NCBI RefSeq assembly: GCF_013364215.1
Contig: NZ_CP054923.1
Location: 1,364,001 to 1,428,000, forward strand
Direction of reading: 5' to 3'
DNA: 64,000 nt
Origin: Verrucosispora sp. NA02020
Lineage (GTDB): Bacteria > Actinomycetota > Actinomycetes > Mycobacteriales > Micromonosporaceae
This document shows positions 10,384 to 18,551 of the stretch, one piece after another. Below the pieces are notes generated by a model. That model had not been told where the DNA came from. It was given only the letters and a program-made list of their open reading frames with translations, and searched no databases. The translations under genes were made by a program, and so were the position numbers. Every line of letters starts with the position of its first letter. Position 1 is the stretch's first letter.

Positions 10384-10758
10384 GGGGGTGACTGGTTTCG
10401 ACTTCGTGTGTTGCGGCAGGGGAAGCGAGCCGAGGAAGCCGACGTCGTCTCGAGAATCGTTCGTCGGAAACCAATAAGCGCCAAGAACAATCGCGCTGAC
10501 TTCGCTCTCGCCGCCTGAGGCGAGTAGTGAGTCTGTCGGCCTGGGAGCGCCTTCGACCCAGATAGCCGGCATCAGCTAGAAGGCTGGCCAACCGGACCCG
10601 GTCGCGGGGTCCGTGCGGCGAGATTAATCAGCGACTGGGCCCGTCACACCGACTCGCTCGCGTGATCGGAGGGGCCGAGTAGAGGCACAGCGAGCTGCGC
10701 TCGGAGAAGCCCTGACAAGGCAGCGAAGGACCCGGGTTCGATTCCCGGCACCTCCACC
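10384..10758 (+). ncRNA. ssrA: Transfer-messenger RNA (tmRNA)
   Basis: The 5' end GGGGGTGACTGGTTTCGAC can pair with the 3' CACCTCC of the tRNA-like domain, which also shows the T-arm GGGTTCGATTCCC. The reading frame at 10480-10515 followed by TGA encodes the proteolysis tag AKNNRADFALAA, which ends in the typical ALAA degron. It tags peptides on stalled ribosomes for degradation, together with SmpB encoded just upstream. The exact 3' end is set by the acceptor pairing; the CCA is only partly encoded. Confidence 0.93.
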
Positions 10759-10763
10759 CCCGT

Positions 10764-10800
10764 ACTGCGCGCCCCGGTCGTCACGACCGGGGCGCGCAGT
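10764..10800 (+). terminator. Terminator after ssrA
   Basis: An 18-bp GC-rich inverted repeat (10764-10781 with 10783-10800) begins a few bases after the tmRNA 3' end. Confidence 0.85.
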
Positions 10801-10852
10801 CGTTCCCGCCCCGGCTGCGGAACCCCGTCGGGCGTTCACCCGTCGAACCGGT

Positions 10853-11821
10853 ATGCGCCGATCAGTCGCCCTGTTGGGCCTGCCCCTGATGATGATCGTG
10901 GCCGGATGCGCTCCGGTGGGAACCGAGCCGGACGAGTCCGGAGCCGCGTCCGGCCAGTCGGGTGGCCCGGAGGACCGGCAGGGGGCGTTCACCCGGCGGG
11001 CGGCGGCGGTGGCGCAGGCATGGCAGCCCGACGACGCGTGGACCACGGGATTCGTACCGTTGCAGGAACCCACCGTGCTCGTCGGCGACCCCGACTTCAC
11101 CCCACAGACCAAGACCGCCTTCCAGGCCGGGTGGTACCGCGCCACCGTGGACCTGCCCGACCGGAAGCCGGCCGACGGCACCGTACGCTTCCCGGACGGT
11201 TCGGCACGGGTGCCGCTGGTCAGCGCGGCGCAGGCGTACCGCGAACTGCGCCAGGGCGACCCCGGCGCCTGCCCGGGGCCGACGGACCCCGCCATCCCGC
11301 CGGCACCCGCGCCGGGCGGTGGACCGGACAGCGCGGTCGGCAGCCGGCCGCAGGGTGACTGCGTCGCGCTCACCGTCACCAAGGTCGAACTGGGTACCGC
11401 GCCGGTACACACCGCCCGGGGGGCGGCGCAGGTGCCGGCATGGCTGTTCACCGTGCCGGAGATCGGCGCGGTGGTGGCCCGGGTCGCGGTCGCGCCCGAG
11501 GCGGTCGCCACCCCGCCCGCGCCGGTGCCGCCGTCCGAGACGCCCGAACCGGGCCTGGTGGGCGCGCAGGACATCGAGGCGGTCGAGGGGACGACGCTGA
11601 GGTACCGGCTCGGGGTGGGCAGCTGCGACACCGAGATCACCCCGTTGGTCTGGGAACAGGACCACGTGATCGTGGTCGGCGGCACGGTCGTGCCGCCGAC
11701 CGGCGGCTGCGACGAGATGCTCAACCTGCACCCGGCCGAGGTGACGCTGAAAGCCCCGGTGGGTACGCGCCCCGTCCTGGACGTGCTCAGCGGTTCCCCG
11801 CTCCGCGTGGTCGCCGGCTGA
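10853..11821 (+). CDS. Secreted lipoprotein of unknown function
   Basis: A 322-residue protein with a type II signal peptide: a basic start, a hydrophobic core, and the lipobox IVAGC with the lipidated Cys at 19. The mature part is rich in Pro/Gly/Ala, has a proline-rich linker at about 140-165 and another at about 225-240, and four further Cys residues that could form two disulphides outside the cell. No enzymatic motif is visible. The ATG at 10853 has no clear Shine-Dalgarno sequence. Copy 2 of the hairpin repeat starts right after the stop. Confidence 0.75.
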   Translation: MRRSVALLGLPLMMIVAGCAPVGTEPDESGAASGQSGGPEDRQGAFTRRAAAVAQAWQPDDAWTTGFVPLQEPTVLVGDPDFTPQTKTAFQAGWYRATVDLPDRKPADGTVRFPDGSARVPLVSAAQAYRELRQGDPGACPGPTDPAIPPAPAPGGGPDSAVGSRPQGDCVALTVTKVELGTAPVHTARGAAQVPAWLFTVPEIGAVVARVAVAPEAVATPPAPVPPSETPEPGLVGAQDIEAVEGTTLRYRLGVGSCDTEITPLVWEQDHVIVVGGTVVPPTGGCDEMLNLHPAEVTLKAPVGTRPVLDVLSGSPLRVVAG

Positions 11822-11826
11822 GATGT

Positions 11827-11876
11827 AAGGAGGGGACCCCTGCTATGCACGAGGCGTTAGTAGGGGACCCCTCCTT
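11827..11876. repeat. Miniature hairpin repeat element, copy 2
   Basis: 15-bp arms with one mismatch (11827-11841 and 11862-11876) surround a loop containing GCACGAGGCGTTAG, the reverse complement of the loop in copy 1 at 5968-6033. It lies between two converging genes and probably terminates both. Confidence 0.75.
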
Positions 11877-13472
11877 TCACAAGATCGGGGGGATGTCGGT
11901 GCGGATGGGGACGGGCAGCACGGTCGGACCGTCGGCGCGCAGCGCGGTGCCGAGCGCCTCGCCGAGCCCGTCCGGAGTGTCGACCACGGTGGCGGCACAG
12001 CCGTAGCCCCGCGCGATCGCCGCGATGTCCAATCCGGGCAGGTCCAGCCCGGGTACGCCGGGCGTCTGCTTGAGGTCGGCGAACGCCTTGAGGATGGCGT
12101 ACTGCTGGTTCACCGGCACCACCACGGCCAGCGGCAGCCGCAACTGGGCGGCGGTCCACAGCGCCTGCACGGAGTAGTGGAACGAGCCGTCGCCGATCAC
12201 CGCGACCACCGGTCGGTGGCGGCCGGTGTCGCGTTGCGCCAGCGCGATGCCGACCGCCGCGGGCAGCCCGTAGCCGAGCCCGCCGCTGGCCATGGTGAAG
12301 TACGAACCGGGCCGGGTGAACCGCAGCCGCCGCCGCAGGGCGGAGAGGTTCGACGGCGACTCCTGCACCAGCACCCCGTCCTCGGGCCAGTGCGCGGCCA
12401 GCGCGGCGAAGAGGGCGTCGGCGCTGAGCGGGACGGTGTCCGCCACCGCCGAGGGCTCGGCGCGGACCGGCGGTGGGGGCCGGTCAGCGGGTGGCACCCG
12501 GTCGGCCAGCGCGGCGAGGGCGAGCCCGGCGTCGCCGAGCAGGCTGTCGCCGACCGGTGCCCGGGCCGCCTCCTCCGGGTCGTCGGTGACGTGCAGCAGG
12601 CGTACGCCGTCGGGCAGCGTCTCGCCCGGTACGTGCGGGTAGTAGCGGAACACCGGGGCGCCGACCACCAGCACCGTGTCGTGTCCGCGGAGGCGCTCGG
12701 CCAGCGGGGCGATCGCGAAGGGCAGGACGCCCTGGAAGTGCGGGTGGTCCTCGGGGAAGGCGGTCCGCTCGGGTGCGGGCGCCGTCCAGACCGGGGCGGC
12801 CAGCCGCTCGGCCAGCGCGACCGCGTGCTCCCATGCTCCGGCGCGGTCCACGGCGGCACCGAGCACGATCGCCGGTGACCGGCTGCCCGCCAACACCGTG
12901 GCGAACTCGGCGAGCCGGTACGGGTCGGGAGCGAACCGGGTGGCCACCGTGCGGGCCTGGGGTGGCGGGTCGGCGGGCTGGGCCCAGTCGTCCAGCGGCA
13001 GGGAGAGGAAGACCGGCCCGGTCGGCGGCTGGACGGCGGTGGCGAAGGCCCGCATCAGCGCCGCCGGTACGTCCTGCGCGCGGACCGGTTCGTGGGCCCA
13101 CTTGACGTACGGCTGCGGCAGCTCGGTGGGGTGCCGGGCGGTGAGTCGGGGTTCGAGCAGCAGCATCTCCCGGGTCTGCTGGCCGGCGGTGACGATCAGC
13201 GGGGTCCGGTTGTGCCAGGCGGTGACGATGTTGCCCATGGCGTTGCCGGTGCCCGGCGCGGTGTGCAGGTTGACGTGGGCGGGCCCGCCGGTGGCCTGGG
13301 CGTACCCGTCGGCCATGCCCACCGCCGACGCCTCCTGGAGGGCCAGCACGTAGTGGAAGTCGTCGGGGAAGTCCTGGAGGAAGGGCTCCTCGGTGGAACC
13401 GGGGTTGCCGAAGACGGTGGTCATGCCGAGGGCGCGGAGCAGCTCGTAGGTGGTGTCCCGGACCGTTGTCAT
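11877..13472 (-). CDS. mdlC: Benzoylformate decarboxylase (thiamine diphosphate enzyme)
   Basis: A 531-residue ThDP-dependent decarboxylase that converts benzoylformate to benzaldehyde and CO2 in mandelate-type aromatic catabolism. The diagnostic residues fall at the positions known for the Pseudomonas putida enzyme: Ser26 in GNPGSTEEP, Glu47 in LALQEAS, His70 in NLHTAPGTGN and a His at 280 in VFRYYPHVPG. The ThDP/Mg motif starts GDGSFHYSVQALW and ends with NQQYAILKAF. The start at 13472 (MTTVRDTTYELL) matches the family. It stands alone: no mandelate dehydrogenase or benzaldehyde dehydrogenase is adjacent, so a broader 2-keto-acid decarboxylase role is possible. Confidence 0.88.
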   Translation of the reverse strand: MTTVRDTTYELLRALGMTTVFGNPGSTEEPFLQDFPDDFHYVLALQEASAVGMADGYAQATGGPAHVNLHTAPGTGNAMGNIVTAWHNRTPLIVTAGQQTREMLLLEPRLTARHPTELPQPYVKWAHEPVRAQDVPAALMRAFATAVQPPTGPVFLSLPLDDWAQPADPPPQARTVATRFAPDPYRLAEFATVLAGSRSPAIVLGAAVDRAGAWEHAVALAERLAAPVWTAPAPERTAFPEDHPHFQGVLPFAIAPLAERLRGHDTVLVVGAPVFRYYPHVPGETLPDGVRLLHVTDDPEEAARAPVGDSLLGDAGLALAALADRVPPADRPPPPVRAEPSAVADTVPLSADALFAALAAHWPEDGVLVQESPSNLSALRRRLRFTRPGSYFTMASGGLGYGLPAAVGIALAQRDTGRHRPVVAVIGDGSFHYSVQALWTAAQLRLPLAVVVPVNQQYAILKAFADLKQTPGVPGLDLPGLDIAAIARGYGCAATVVDTPDGLGEALGTALRADGPTVLPVPIRTDIPPIL

Positions 13473-13743
13473 CGTCTTCGAATCTATCCGGGCGGCTCGG
13501 TCCACCAGGGGTTTTCGCCTCTGTTCGGCGGCCGGTAGGGCCCGCTGGCCCGGTTGTCGGCCCGGTTTCGCCGCCCCCCGCCGACACCGGTGTCGATCAC
13601 CCGACGATCAGACCTTCGCGACCGCCGTGGACGCAGGCTATGGTGCCAGGCATGGCAAAGACAGCGTGGATGGTGCCGATCGGGTCCGCCGTCCCGATGT
13701 GTGGTCGCTTCCGCTGCCCGGTACACGGTTGACGGGTGCGGTG

Positions 13744-14334
13744 ATGCAGGGAGAGGGGCAGGCGATCGGCGGACGGGCGACGGAGTCGATGGCGGGCAAG
13801 CTGATGGTGGCGACGCCAGCGCTGAAGGACCCGAACTTCGACCGCACAGTCGTGTTGCTGGTCGCGCACGAACCCGGCGGCGCGCTCGGCGTGGTGCTCA
13901 ACCGGGCGACCGAGGTGGCAGTGGCCGACGTGCTGCGCGACTGGGGCGATCTGGCCCGCCATCCGGCCGTGTTGTTCGAGGGCGGCCCGGTGCAGCCCGA
14001 CTCGGCGATCTGTCTGGCCCGGATGCGGCAGCCGGTCCGTCGACTCAAGGGCTTCCACCAGGTCTCCGGAGCGGTCGGCACGCTCGACCTCTCGGTCGAC
14101 CCGCAGCGGCTGCGGGAGAGCGTGGAGAGCATCCGGGTCTTCGCCGGGTACGCGGGCTGGGGCGCGGGACAGTTGGAGCAGGAGATCGAGGACGGCTCCT
14201 GGTTCGTGCTGGACGCGCTGCCCGGTGACGCGTTCGTCGACCGTCCGGACGACCTGTGGCCGATGGTGCTGCGCAGGCAGGGCGGCATGATGGCCGCGGT
14301 GGCGCACTTCCCCCCGGACGTGGCACTGAACTGA
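13744..14334 (+). CDS. UPF0301 (YqgE/AlgH) family protein
   Basis: A 196-residue cytoplasmic protein of the YqgE/AlgH family, whose biochemical role is not established. Conserved blocks are GKLMVATPALKDPNFDRTVV, GGALGVVLNRATE, LFEGGPVQPDSAICL and the C-terminal DDLWPMVLRRQGG. The start at 13744 gives a 15-residue lead-in; ATG at 13789 (MAGKLMV) is closer to the family start and equally plausible. A hairpin and the tRNA-Ala gene follow. Confidence 0.88.
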   Translation: MQGEGQAIGGRATESMAGKLMVATPALKDPNFDRTVVLLVAHEPGGALGVVLNRATEVAVADVLRDWGDLARHPAVLFEGGPVQPDSAICLARMRQPVRRLKGFHQVSGAVGTLDLSVDPQRLRESVESIRVFAGYAGWGAGQLEQEIEDGSWFVLDALPGDAFVDRPDDLWPMVLRRQGGMMAAVAHFPPDVALN

Positions 14335-14349
14335 GGGCTCCGACGCCGT

Positions 14350-14370
14350 CTCGCGGGGGACCCCCGCGAG
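14350..14370 (+). terminator. Hairpin after the YqgE-family gene
   Basis: CTCGCGGGGG (14350-14359) and CCCCCGCGAG (14361-14370) form a near-continuous 21-nt palindrome 15 bp after the stop. Confidence 0.7.
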
Positions 14371-14399
14371 ATGACCATGCCGCCGACCGTGTGTATAGT
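14371..14399 (+). promoter_or_regulatory. Promoter of the tRNA-Ala gene
   Basis: ATGACC (14371-14376) and TATAGT (14394-14399) are 17 bp apart, and the tRNA starts 35 bp after the -10 box. Confidence 0.5.
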
Positions 14400-14434
14400 T
14401 CTCCCAGTGCCCGGGCAGTCGGGCGCGACAGCAA

Positions 14435-14507
14435 GGGGCCGTGGCGCAGCTGGTAGCGCACCACACTGGCAGTGTGGGGGTCAGGGGTTCGAGTCCCCTC
14501 GGCTCCA
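14435..14507 (+). tRNA. tRNA-Ala (anticodon GGC), AICE attachment site
   Basis: A 73-nt cloverleaf: acceptor GGGGCCG/CGGCTCC with one G-U pair, D-arm GCGC/GCGC, anticodon stem CCACA/TGTGG around loop CTGGCAG (anticodon GGC at 14468-14470) and T-arm AGGGG-TTCGAGT-CCCCT. The discriminator A is at 14507 and CCA is not encoded. From the anticodon loop onward it is identical to attR at 29334-29377, so integration keeps the tRNA intact. Confidence 0.97.
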
Positions 14508-14509
14508 CC
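14466..14509 (+). repeat. attL, 44-bp direct repeat inside tRNA-Ala
   Basis: Runs from the anticodon loop (CTGGCAG) through the T-arm and acceptor to CTCCACC, and is identical to 29334-29377. Confidence 0.95.
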
Positions 14510-14515
14510 CTAGCG

Positions 14516-14556
14516 AAAAGCCCTGGTGAGAGATTAAATCTCCCACCAGGGCTTTT
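14516..14556. terminator. Strong bidirectional hairpin between tRNA-Ala and the integrase gene
   Basis: AAAAGCCCTGGTG (14516-14528) pairs with CACCAGGGCTTTT (14544-14556), and the inner GAGATT/AATCTC can extend the stem. A-tract and T-tract flanks let it stop both the rightward tRNA transcript and the leftward integrase transcript. It is element-borne, since it lies just inside attL. Confidence 0.85.
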
Positions 14557-14585
14557 GCTATTCGTCAATATCTTGGGTCGCTATA

Positions 14586-14605
14586 TGCCAGATCCGTGCC
14601 AGATC
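14586..14605 (+). repeat. Candidate integrase arm sites, left end
   Basis: TGCCAGATC occurs at 14586-14594 and 14597-14605, an 11-bp period, about 77 bp inside attL and overlapping the last codon of the integrase gene. A matching pair in the same orientation with the same period lies at 29214-29232 near attR. Confidence 0.55.
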
Positions 14606-15740
14606 ACGCGCTGATCTTGCCTCGCGCCTCTTCGATCAGGGCGTCCAAAGCGGCGGCGATGGCGTGATCGCGATCACGGGTCGCGTGCTGGTAGATCATC
14701 GCTGCGCGGGTGCTCGAATGGCCGATCCGGGCCATCAGTTCTTTGAGCGTGGCGCCACTCTGTGCCGACCAGGTACTGCCGGTGTGTCGCAGGTCGTGTA
14801 GGTGCAGGCCGAGGTCGGTCGGGACGCCAGCGGCGGCCAGGGCCTTTCGCCAGATCCGGTTGAAGTTGCGGCGGCGTGGGATGCCGCGCTGCGCGCCGAG
14901 GAACAACCGGCCGTTGGGACCGCCCTCGGCGAACTGCGCGAGGTGCCATTCCACGTCGGTACGTAGACCGGCTGGCAGGCTGATCGGTCGTTTTCCCGCC
15001 TCGGATTTCGGGTCGTCGTCAATCTGCGTGCCGTCCTCCATCTCGGCGGTAGCGCGGCGTACCCGTAGCTCCATCGTCCGCAAGTCGATGTCCCGTCGGC
15101 GCAGCGCCACCAGTTCACCGAACCGCAGTTGCGCGAACGCAGCGAGCAGCACGAGCAGTCGGTAGCGCGGTTGGATGGCTTCGGCAATCGCGAATACCTG
15201 GTGCAGCGTGGCCGTGGGCCGTTCCTCGGCCTTGTCCTGACCGGCGCCCTTGACGCGGCAAGGGTTCCGGCGTATCAGGTCGTCGTCAACGGCGGTGGCG
15301 AGAATCGCGTGAAGGATGCGGTACGTCTTCGCCACGGTCGGTTTTCCCACACCATCGGCCAGCCGGTCCGCGCGCCATTTCCGGATGTGCGGCGCGCTGA
15401 TTTCGTTGAGCGGGTGGTCGCCGAGCTGCGGCCGGACGTGAAGGCGGATATGCCGCTCGTACTCCTCTCGCGTGCGTGCCTTGAGATCGCGCTCGCGCAT
15501 CCACCGATCGGCGTACTCGCTCAGCGTGATCTTTCCCGCGTCGGGGTCGAGCCATTCACCGCGTAGCATCTCGGCCTCGGTTTCGACCAACCACTGTTCG
15601 GCGGCCCGCTTCGTGTCAAAGGTGCTCGGTGCCTTACGTGGCAACCCGTCTGCTGCGGTGTATCGGGCTTGCCACGCGCCGGACGGCAGCTTCCTGACGC
15701 TGCCGAAGCGGCGCTTACGCCCCTTGGAGTTGCCGGCCAT
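14604..15740 (-). CDS. int: Tyrosine-type site-specific integrase
   Basis: A 378-residue recombinase that integrates and excises the element at tRNA-Ala. The N-terminal arm-binding region is at 1-65 (basic, SVRKLPSGAWQARYT), the SAM-like core-binding domain at about 70-160 and the catalytic domain at 175-378. Catalytic residues are Arg206 (LRFGE), His315 and Arg318 in HDLRH, His341 (IGHSS) and the nucleophile Tyr350 (AMIYQH). It is immediately preceded by xis: the xis stop and int start are adjacent bases. The position at the attL edge, reading toward the tRNA, is standard for AICEs. Confidence 0.95.
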   Translation of the reverse strand: MAGNSKGRKRRFGSVRKLPSGAWQARYTAADGLPRKAPSTFDTKRAAEQWLVETEAEMLRGEWLDPDAGKITLSEYADRWMRERDLKARTREEYERHIRLHVRPQLGDHPLNEISAPHIRKWRADRLADGVGKPTVAKTYRILHAILATAVDDDLIRRNPCRVKGAGQDKAEERPTATLHQVFAIAEAIQPRYRLLVLLAAFAQLRFGELVALRRRDIDLRTMELRVRRATAEMEDGTQIDDDPKSEAGKRPISLPAGLRTDVEWHLAQFAEGGPNGRLFLGAQRGIPRRRNFNRIWRKALAAAGVPTDLGLHLHDLRHTGSTWSAQSGATLKELMARIGHSSTRAAMIYQHATRDRDHAIAAALDALIEEARGKISA

Positions 15741-15950
15741 CTAGGCGGCCCTCCGTGCCCGGCCGATTCGGCGCACCGGCGTGACGGTGCAGGAGTCGAT
15801 ATAGGCGTTCAGGACGGTTTCCGCGATCCGTACGTGTCGGCCGAACCGCTTGAACTCGATGCGCCGTTCCTCGATCAGCCGGCGCGGGAATCGGTCGGTG
15901 GTGCCGAGGCGAGCAGCAACTTCCGGGATCGTCAGGTACCTCTCCGGCAT
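15741..15950 (-). CDS. xis: Excisionase, helix-turn-helix
   Basis: A 69-residue DNA-binding protein of the AICE Xis type, with the winged helix PERYLTIPEVAARLG and a recognition/wing part RRLIEERRIEFKRFGRHVRI. It directs the integrase toward excision. ATG at 15950 is chosen because AGGAGG lies 7 nt upstream; an 18-codon extension exists but has no such site. The stop abuts the int start, so the two are co-translated. Confidence 0.88.
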   Translation of the reverse strand: MPERYLTIPEVAARLGTTDRFPRRLIEERRIEFKRFGRHVRIAETVLNAYIDSCTVTPVRRIGRARRAA

Positions 15951-16053
15951 AGCGGGCCTCCTGTGGTGCGGCGTGCGGGTGGCGGGAAGGGTGTTCGTCG
16001 GCAAGCTGGCTGCCTTTCTGGTCGATTGCAGGGTTCGGGGTGGATCGATGGCC

Positions 16054-16172
16054 GGCGCTCTCAGCGAGCGTTAGAACGGCCCGCTGAGAGCGCCGTAGAG
16101 CCAAGATCTTGGGGATGCGAGGGTGATGGGTAGGGTCTGGGCTGAAACATGGCGGATGGCGTGTGTTTCAGC
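16054..16172. other. Two hairpins in the 343-bp gap between xis and the replication operon
   Basis: The 15951-16293 gap holds no gene I can support. It contains a 13-bp inverted repeat (GGCGCTCTCAGCG at 16054-16066 with its complement at 16082-16094) and a 9-bp one (GCTGAAACA at 16141-16149 with TGTTTCAGC at 16164-16172). The first is a likely terminator for the leftward replication operon. The second may be part of the xis-int promoter region. Confidence 0.5.
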
Positions 16173-16293
16173 CGGTCTGCCGGGCCGGTTGCGACCGGTC
16201 AGTTGTCACTGGCCTGTCTCCGCGAATCGGTATCGTTTCCGCAGGTGCGTGCGGGTCTGGTGACTGCGGTGACTCGGGTGACAGCGGGGACAG

Positions 16294-17313
16294 CTAGGCG
16301 GGTACCCGGTATCGACCGCCGGGGTCGCAGGCGACTTGACCGGCGTCGAGCATTCGGCCGCAGGTCTTCTTGACGTTGTCGGCGGTGAGGCCGGTGCCTT
16401 CGGCGATGGCTTTGGGTGTGCTGCCGGGGAAGGTGCGTAGCCATCGCAGGATCGCGGCGCGGGTGTCGCTGACTTCGTGCTCTGCGGCCGGGCCGTCGAG
16501 CATGGTCCACGCGCCATTGGTCGGGTCGAACGCCAGGGCGTATTCGGACTCGTCCACGTCGCGGCCGGTCACGTGCAGCACCCCATCGGCCGACCCGCGC
16601 GGCCGACGTAGCACGAGCGTGGCGTCAGCGGCACCCGCGAGGCCGTTAGTGCCGGACACGGCTTCCAAGAAGTCGTCCGATCCGGCCTTGCGGACGTGAT
16701 GCACCAGCACCACAGCCACGCCGTAGGCGTCGGCGACCTTCTTCGCCCGACCGACGGCCGCGTAGTCCGCGTCATAGGCCGACATGCCCGGTGCGGACGT
16801 GCCGCGCAGCTTGGCGAACACGTCGATGATGACCATGCGCGCCTCGCGGTTGCGGTCCAGCCACCCGGCGATCGCTTCGTCACCACCCTGCGGCAGCGGC
16901 GGGCACGAGGTGGCGAGGGTCAGCCCGGCCGGCGCGGGTCGCCCGGCGAGGACTTTGCCCATCCGCGACTGCAACCGGCGTGGTGTGTCCTCCAATGCGA
17001 GGTAGAGCACCGGGCCAGGCTCGGTGTCGATGCTGCCGAATGCCTGGCCACCGGCGGCAACGGTGAGGCCGAGGCCGAGGGACAGCCACGATTTGCCGAC
17101 CTTGGGCGGGCCGGCGAGTAGGTTCACGCCCTCGGACAGCACACCGGGCACTGCCCACTTCGGCGGCGGGAACTCCATGGCCATGAGGTCGGCGGCGGTC
17201 CACGCGGTCCGGATACGGCCCGGCTCTCGCCGAATCGGGGCGATTACTTCGGCGGCGGTGTCGTCACCGGGCTGGATTACACGCAGGTCGGGACGCTCGG
17301 CAGGGGCGGTCAT
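16294..17313 (-). CDS. RepA-like AAA ATPase for AICE replication
   Basis: A 339-residue RecA-fold ATPase related to the hexameric RepA helicases of plasmids. Walker A GPPKVGKSW begins at 68, Walker B MVIIDVFAK lies at 160-168, and a conserved VHHVRKAG follows at about 204-211. The C-terminal 50 residues form a winged helix (DTRAAILRWLRTFPGSTPKAIAEGT). Its start overlaps the end of the primase/polymerase gene by 4 nt (ATGA), so they are translated together. It probably loads or unwinds DNA at the element's origin. Confidence 0.82.
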   Translation of the reverse strand: MTAPAERPDLRVIQPGDDTAAEVIAPIRREPGRIRTAWTAADLMAMEFPPPKWAVPGVLSEGVNLLAGPPKVGKSWLSLGLGLTVAAGGQAFGSIDTEPGPVLYLALEDTPRRLQSRMGKVLAGRPAPAGLTLATSCPPLPQGGDEAIAGWLDRNREARMVIIDVFAKLRGTSAPGMSAYDADYAAVGRAKKVADAYGVAVVLVHHVRKAGSDDFLEAVSGTNGLAGAADATLVLRRPRGSADGVLHVTGRDVDESEYALAFDPTNGAWTMLDGPAAEHEVSDTRAAILRWLRTFPGSTPKAIAEGTGLTADNVKKTCGRMLDAGQVACDPGGRYRVPA

Positions 17314-18233
17314 GCGGCCACGCTCCGGGGCCGACGCGCACCGGCCCTCAGCCCGGATGCGATGGTGCGTGCCGTCTCTGCCGGTCGCAGTCCGGCTGCC
17401 TGCGCGGCGTTGGTGAGAACCGAAGTGGCGTCGTCCTCGGTGAGCGCGCCACCGGCCACGAGTTGCCCGAGTGCCACCGCCGACACGTAGAGCGTGTGAT
17501 TACGGCGTCCCGGCGCGGCGGTGGTGATCTCGGTGACCTGGCGGCGGATCGCGGCGTCGACGTAGGCGGCGCGCCGTCCGGTGCCGAGGTCGACCACCAC
17601 CGGCCGCTGTGGCGGCAACGGTGCCGGGGCTAGCAGCGGCGCCAGCCATTCCGGCAGCGGCGCCGGGTCGGTGTCCAGATCGACGGTGTAGGGCCGTCCG
17701 GCGACGGTGCTGCCGGCGGCGACGACGTAACCGCCGTAGGCGCGGGTGTCGACCATCGGGCCGAGCATCCCGGCGGTGTTGCGCAGTTCGGGGCCGGTAG
17801 CCGGGTGCTGGTAGTAGAGGTGGGTGCCACGCCGTCCGGTGGTCGCGGTGTAGGTCGGGTCGATGGTTCCGCCGTGCCGGGCAGCCAGTTCGGTGAGCAC
17901 ACGCAGGCCGGAGCCGTATCCCTCGTAACCGGGCGGCATGGTCTGACCGGGCTTGCGGATGTCGAGGTCGATCACCACGAGCCGGGACGGACCGCACGCG
18001 ATTCCGATGCCGTACGCGTGGACGGACCACGCTCGGCGGATGCGGTCCGGGTCGCAGGTGGCGCGCGGTTCCCACCCGAGGTGGCGGCCTGCGGTCCGGC
18101 AACGCGGGTCACGGCCGGTGCACTGGTCGGCGGGGTGGTCGGGAAATGCGGGTCGCTTGTCGTCGGAACGCAGCGGGAAGACGTGCCAACCACGCGCGGC
18201 GTGCGCGAGAGCGGCGGCGAGCAGATCGGACAT
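17310..18233 (-). CDS. Bifunctional DNA primase/polymerase (AEP, Prim-Pol)
   Basis: A 307-residue archaeo-eukaryotic primase-type replicase, one of the two known initiator types in AICEs. Catalytic motifs are VIDLD at 87-91 (two metal-binding Asp), TTGRRGTHLYY at 131-141 with the conserved His, and VDTRAYGGYVVAAGS at 161-175. The N-terminal AARGWHVFPLRSDDKRPAF is typical of the family. The start is preceded by AGGAGA. It overlaps the following ATPase gene by 4 nt. Confidence 0.88.
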   Translation of the reverse strand: MSDLLAAALAHAARGWHVFPLRSDDKRPAFPDHPADQCTGRDPRCRTAGRHLGWEPRATCDPDRIRRAWSVHAYGIGIACGPSRLVVIDLDIRKPGQTMPPGYEGYGSGLRVLTELAARHGGTIDPTYTATTGRRGTHLYYQHPATGPELRNTAGMLGPMVDTRAYGGYVVAAGSTVAGRPYTVDLDTDPAPLPEWLAPLLAPAPLPPQRPVVVDLGTGRRAAYVDAAIRRQVTEITTAAPGRRNHTLYVSAVALGQLVAGGALTEDDATSVLTNAAQAAGLRPAETARTIASGLRAGARRPRSVAA

Positions 18234-18248
18234 TGGCGTGTCTCCTGA

Positions 18249-18551
18249 TCAGGCGATGTGGCGTTGTGTACGGGCGGCATTGAGGTCGAGCAGCGCCGCG
18301 CCGGAGAGGTCCGGTGCCTGGCCGCTTCGTCGGGCGGTGGTGGCGACGGATACGCGTAGGTAGAGGCGGTGTCGGCCAGCGTCGGTGCCGGTCAGCGGGC
18401 GCCGGGTACCGCGTTGGGCGAGCCGGTGCCCGGCGGCGGTAAGCGCGGCTGTGGCGGCGTCCAGCTCTGCGGGGGTGCCGGTCAGCCAGATCTCCAACCC
18501 GGACAGTCGGGGATCACGTGGTGAGGCGCCGTCACGGCGTGGCCCGCGCAT
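18249..18551 (-). CDS. Small hypothetical protein in the replication operon
   Basis: A 100-residue basic protein without a recognised domain. It has a predicted beta-alpha pattern (GLEIWLTGTPAELDAATAALTAAG, RHRLYLRVSV). The ATG overlaps the preceding stop as TGATG, so it is co-translated. It resembles the next upstream protein (95 aa) in composition and layout: both have a strand, a helix and a strand with GRxxLYLRV or GRNHAEIRVRV. They may be related single-domain proteins. Confidence 0.65.
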   Translation of the reverse strand: MRGPRRDGASPRDPRLSGLEIWLTGTPAELDAATAALTAAGHRLAQRGTRRPLTGTDAGRHRLYLRVSVATTARRSGQAPDLSGAALLDLNAARTQRHIA

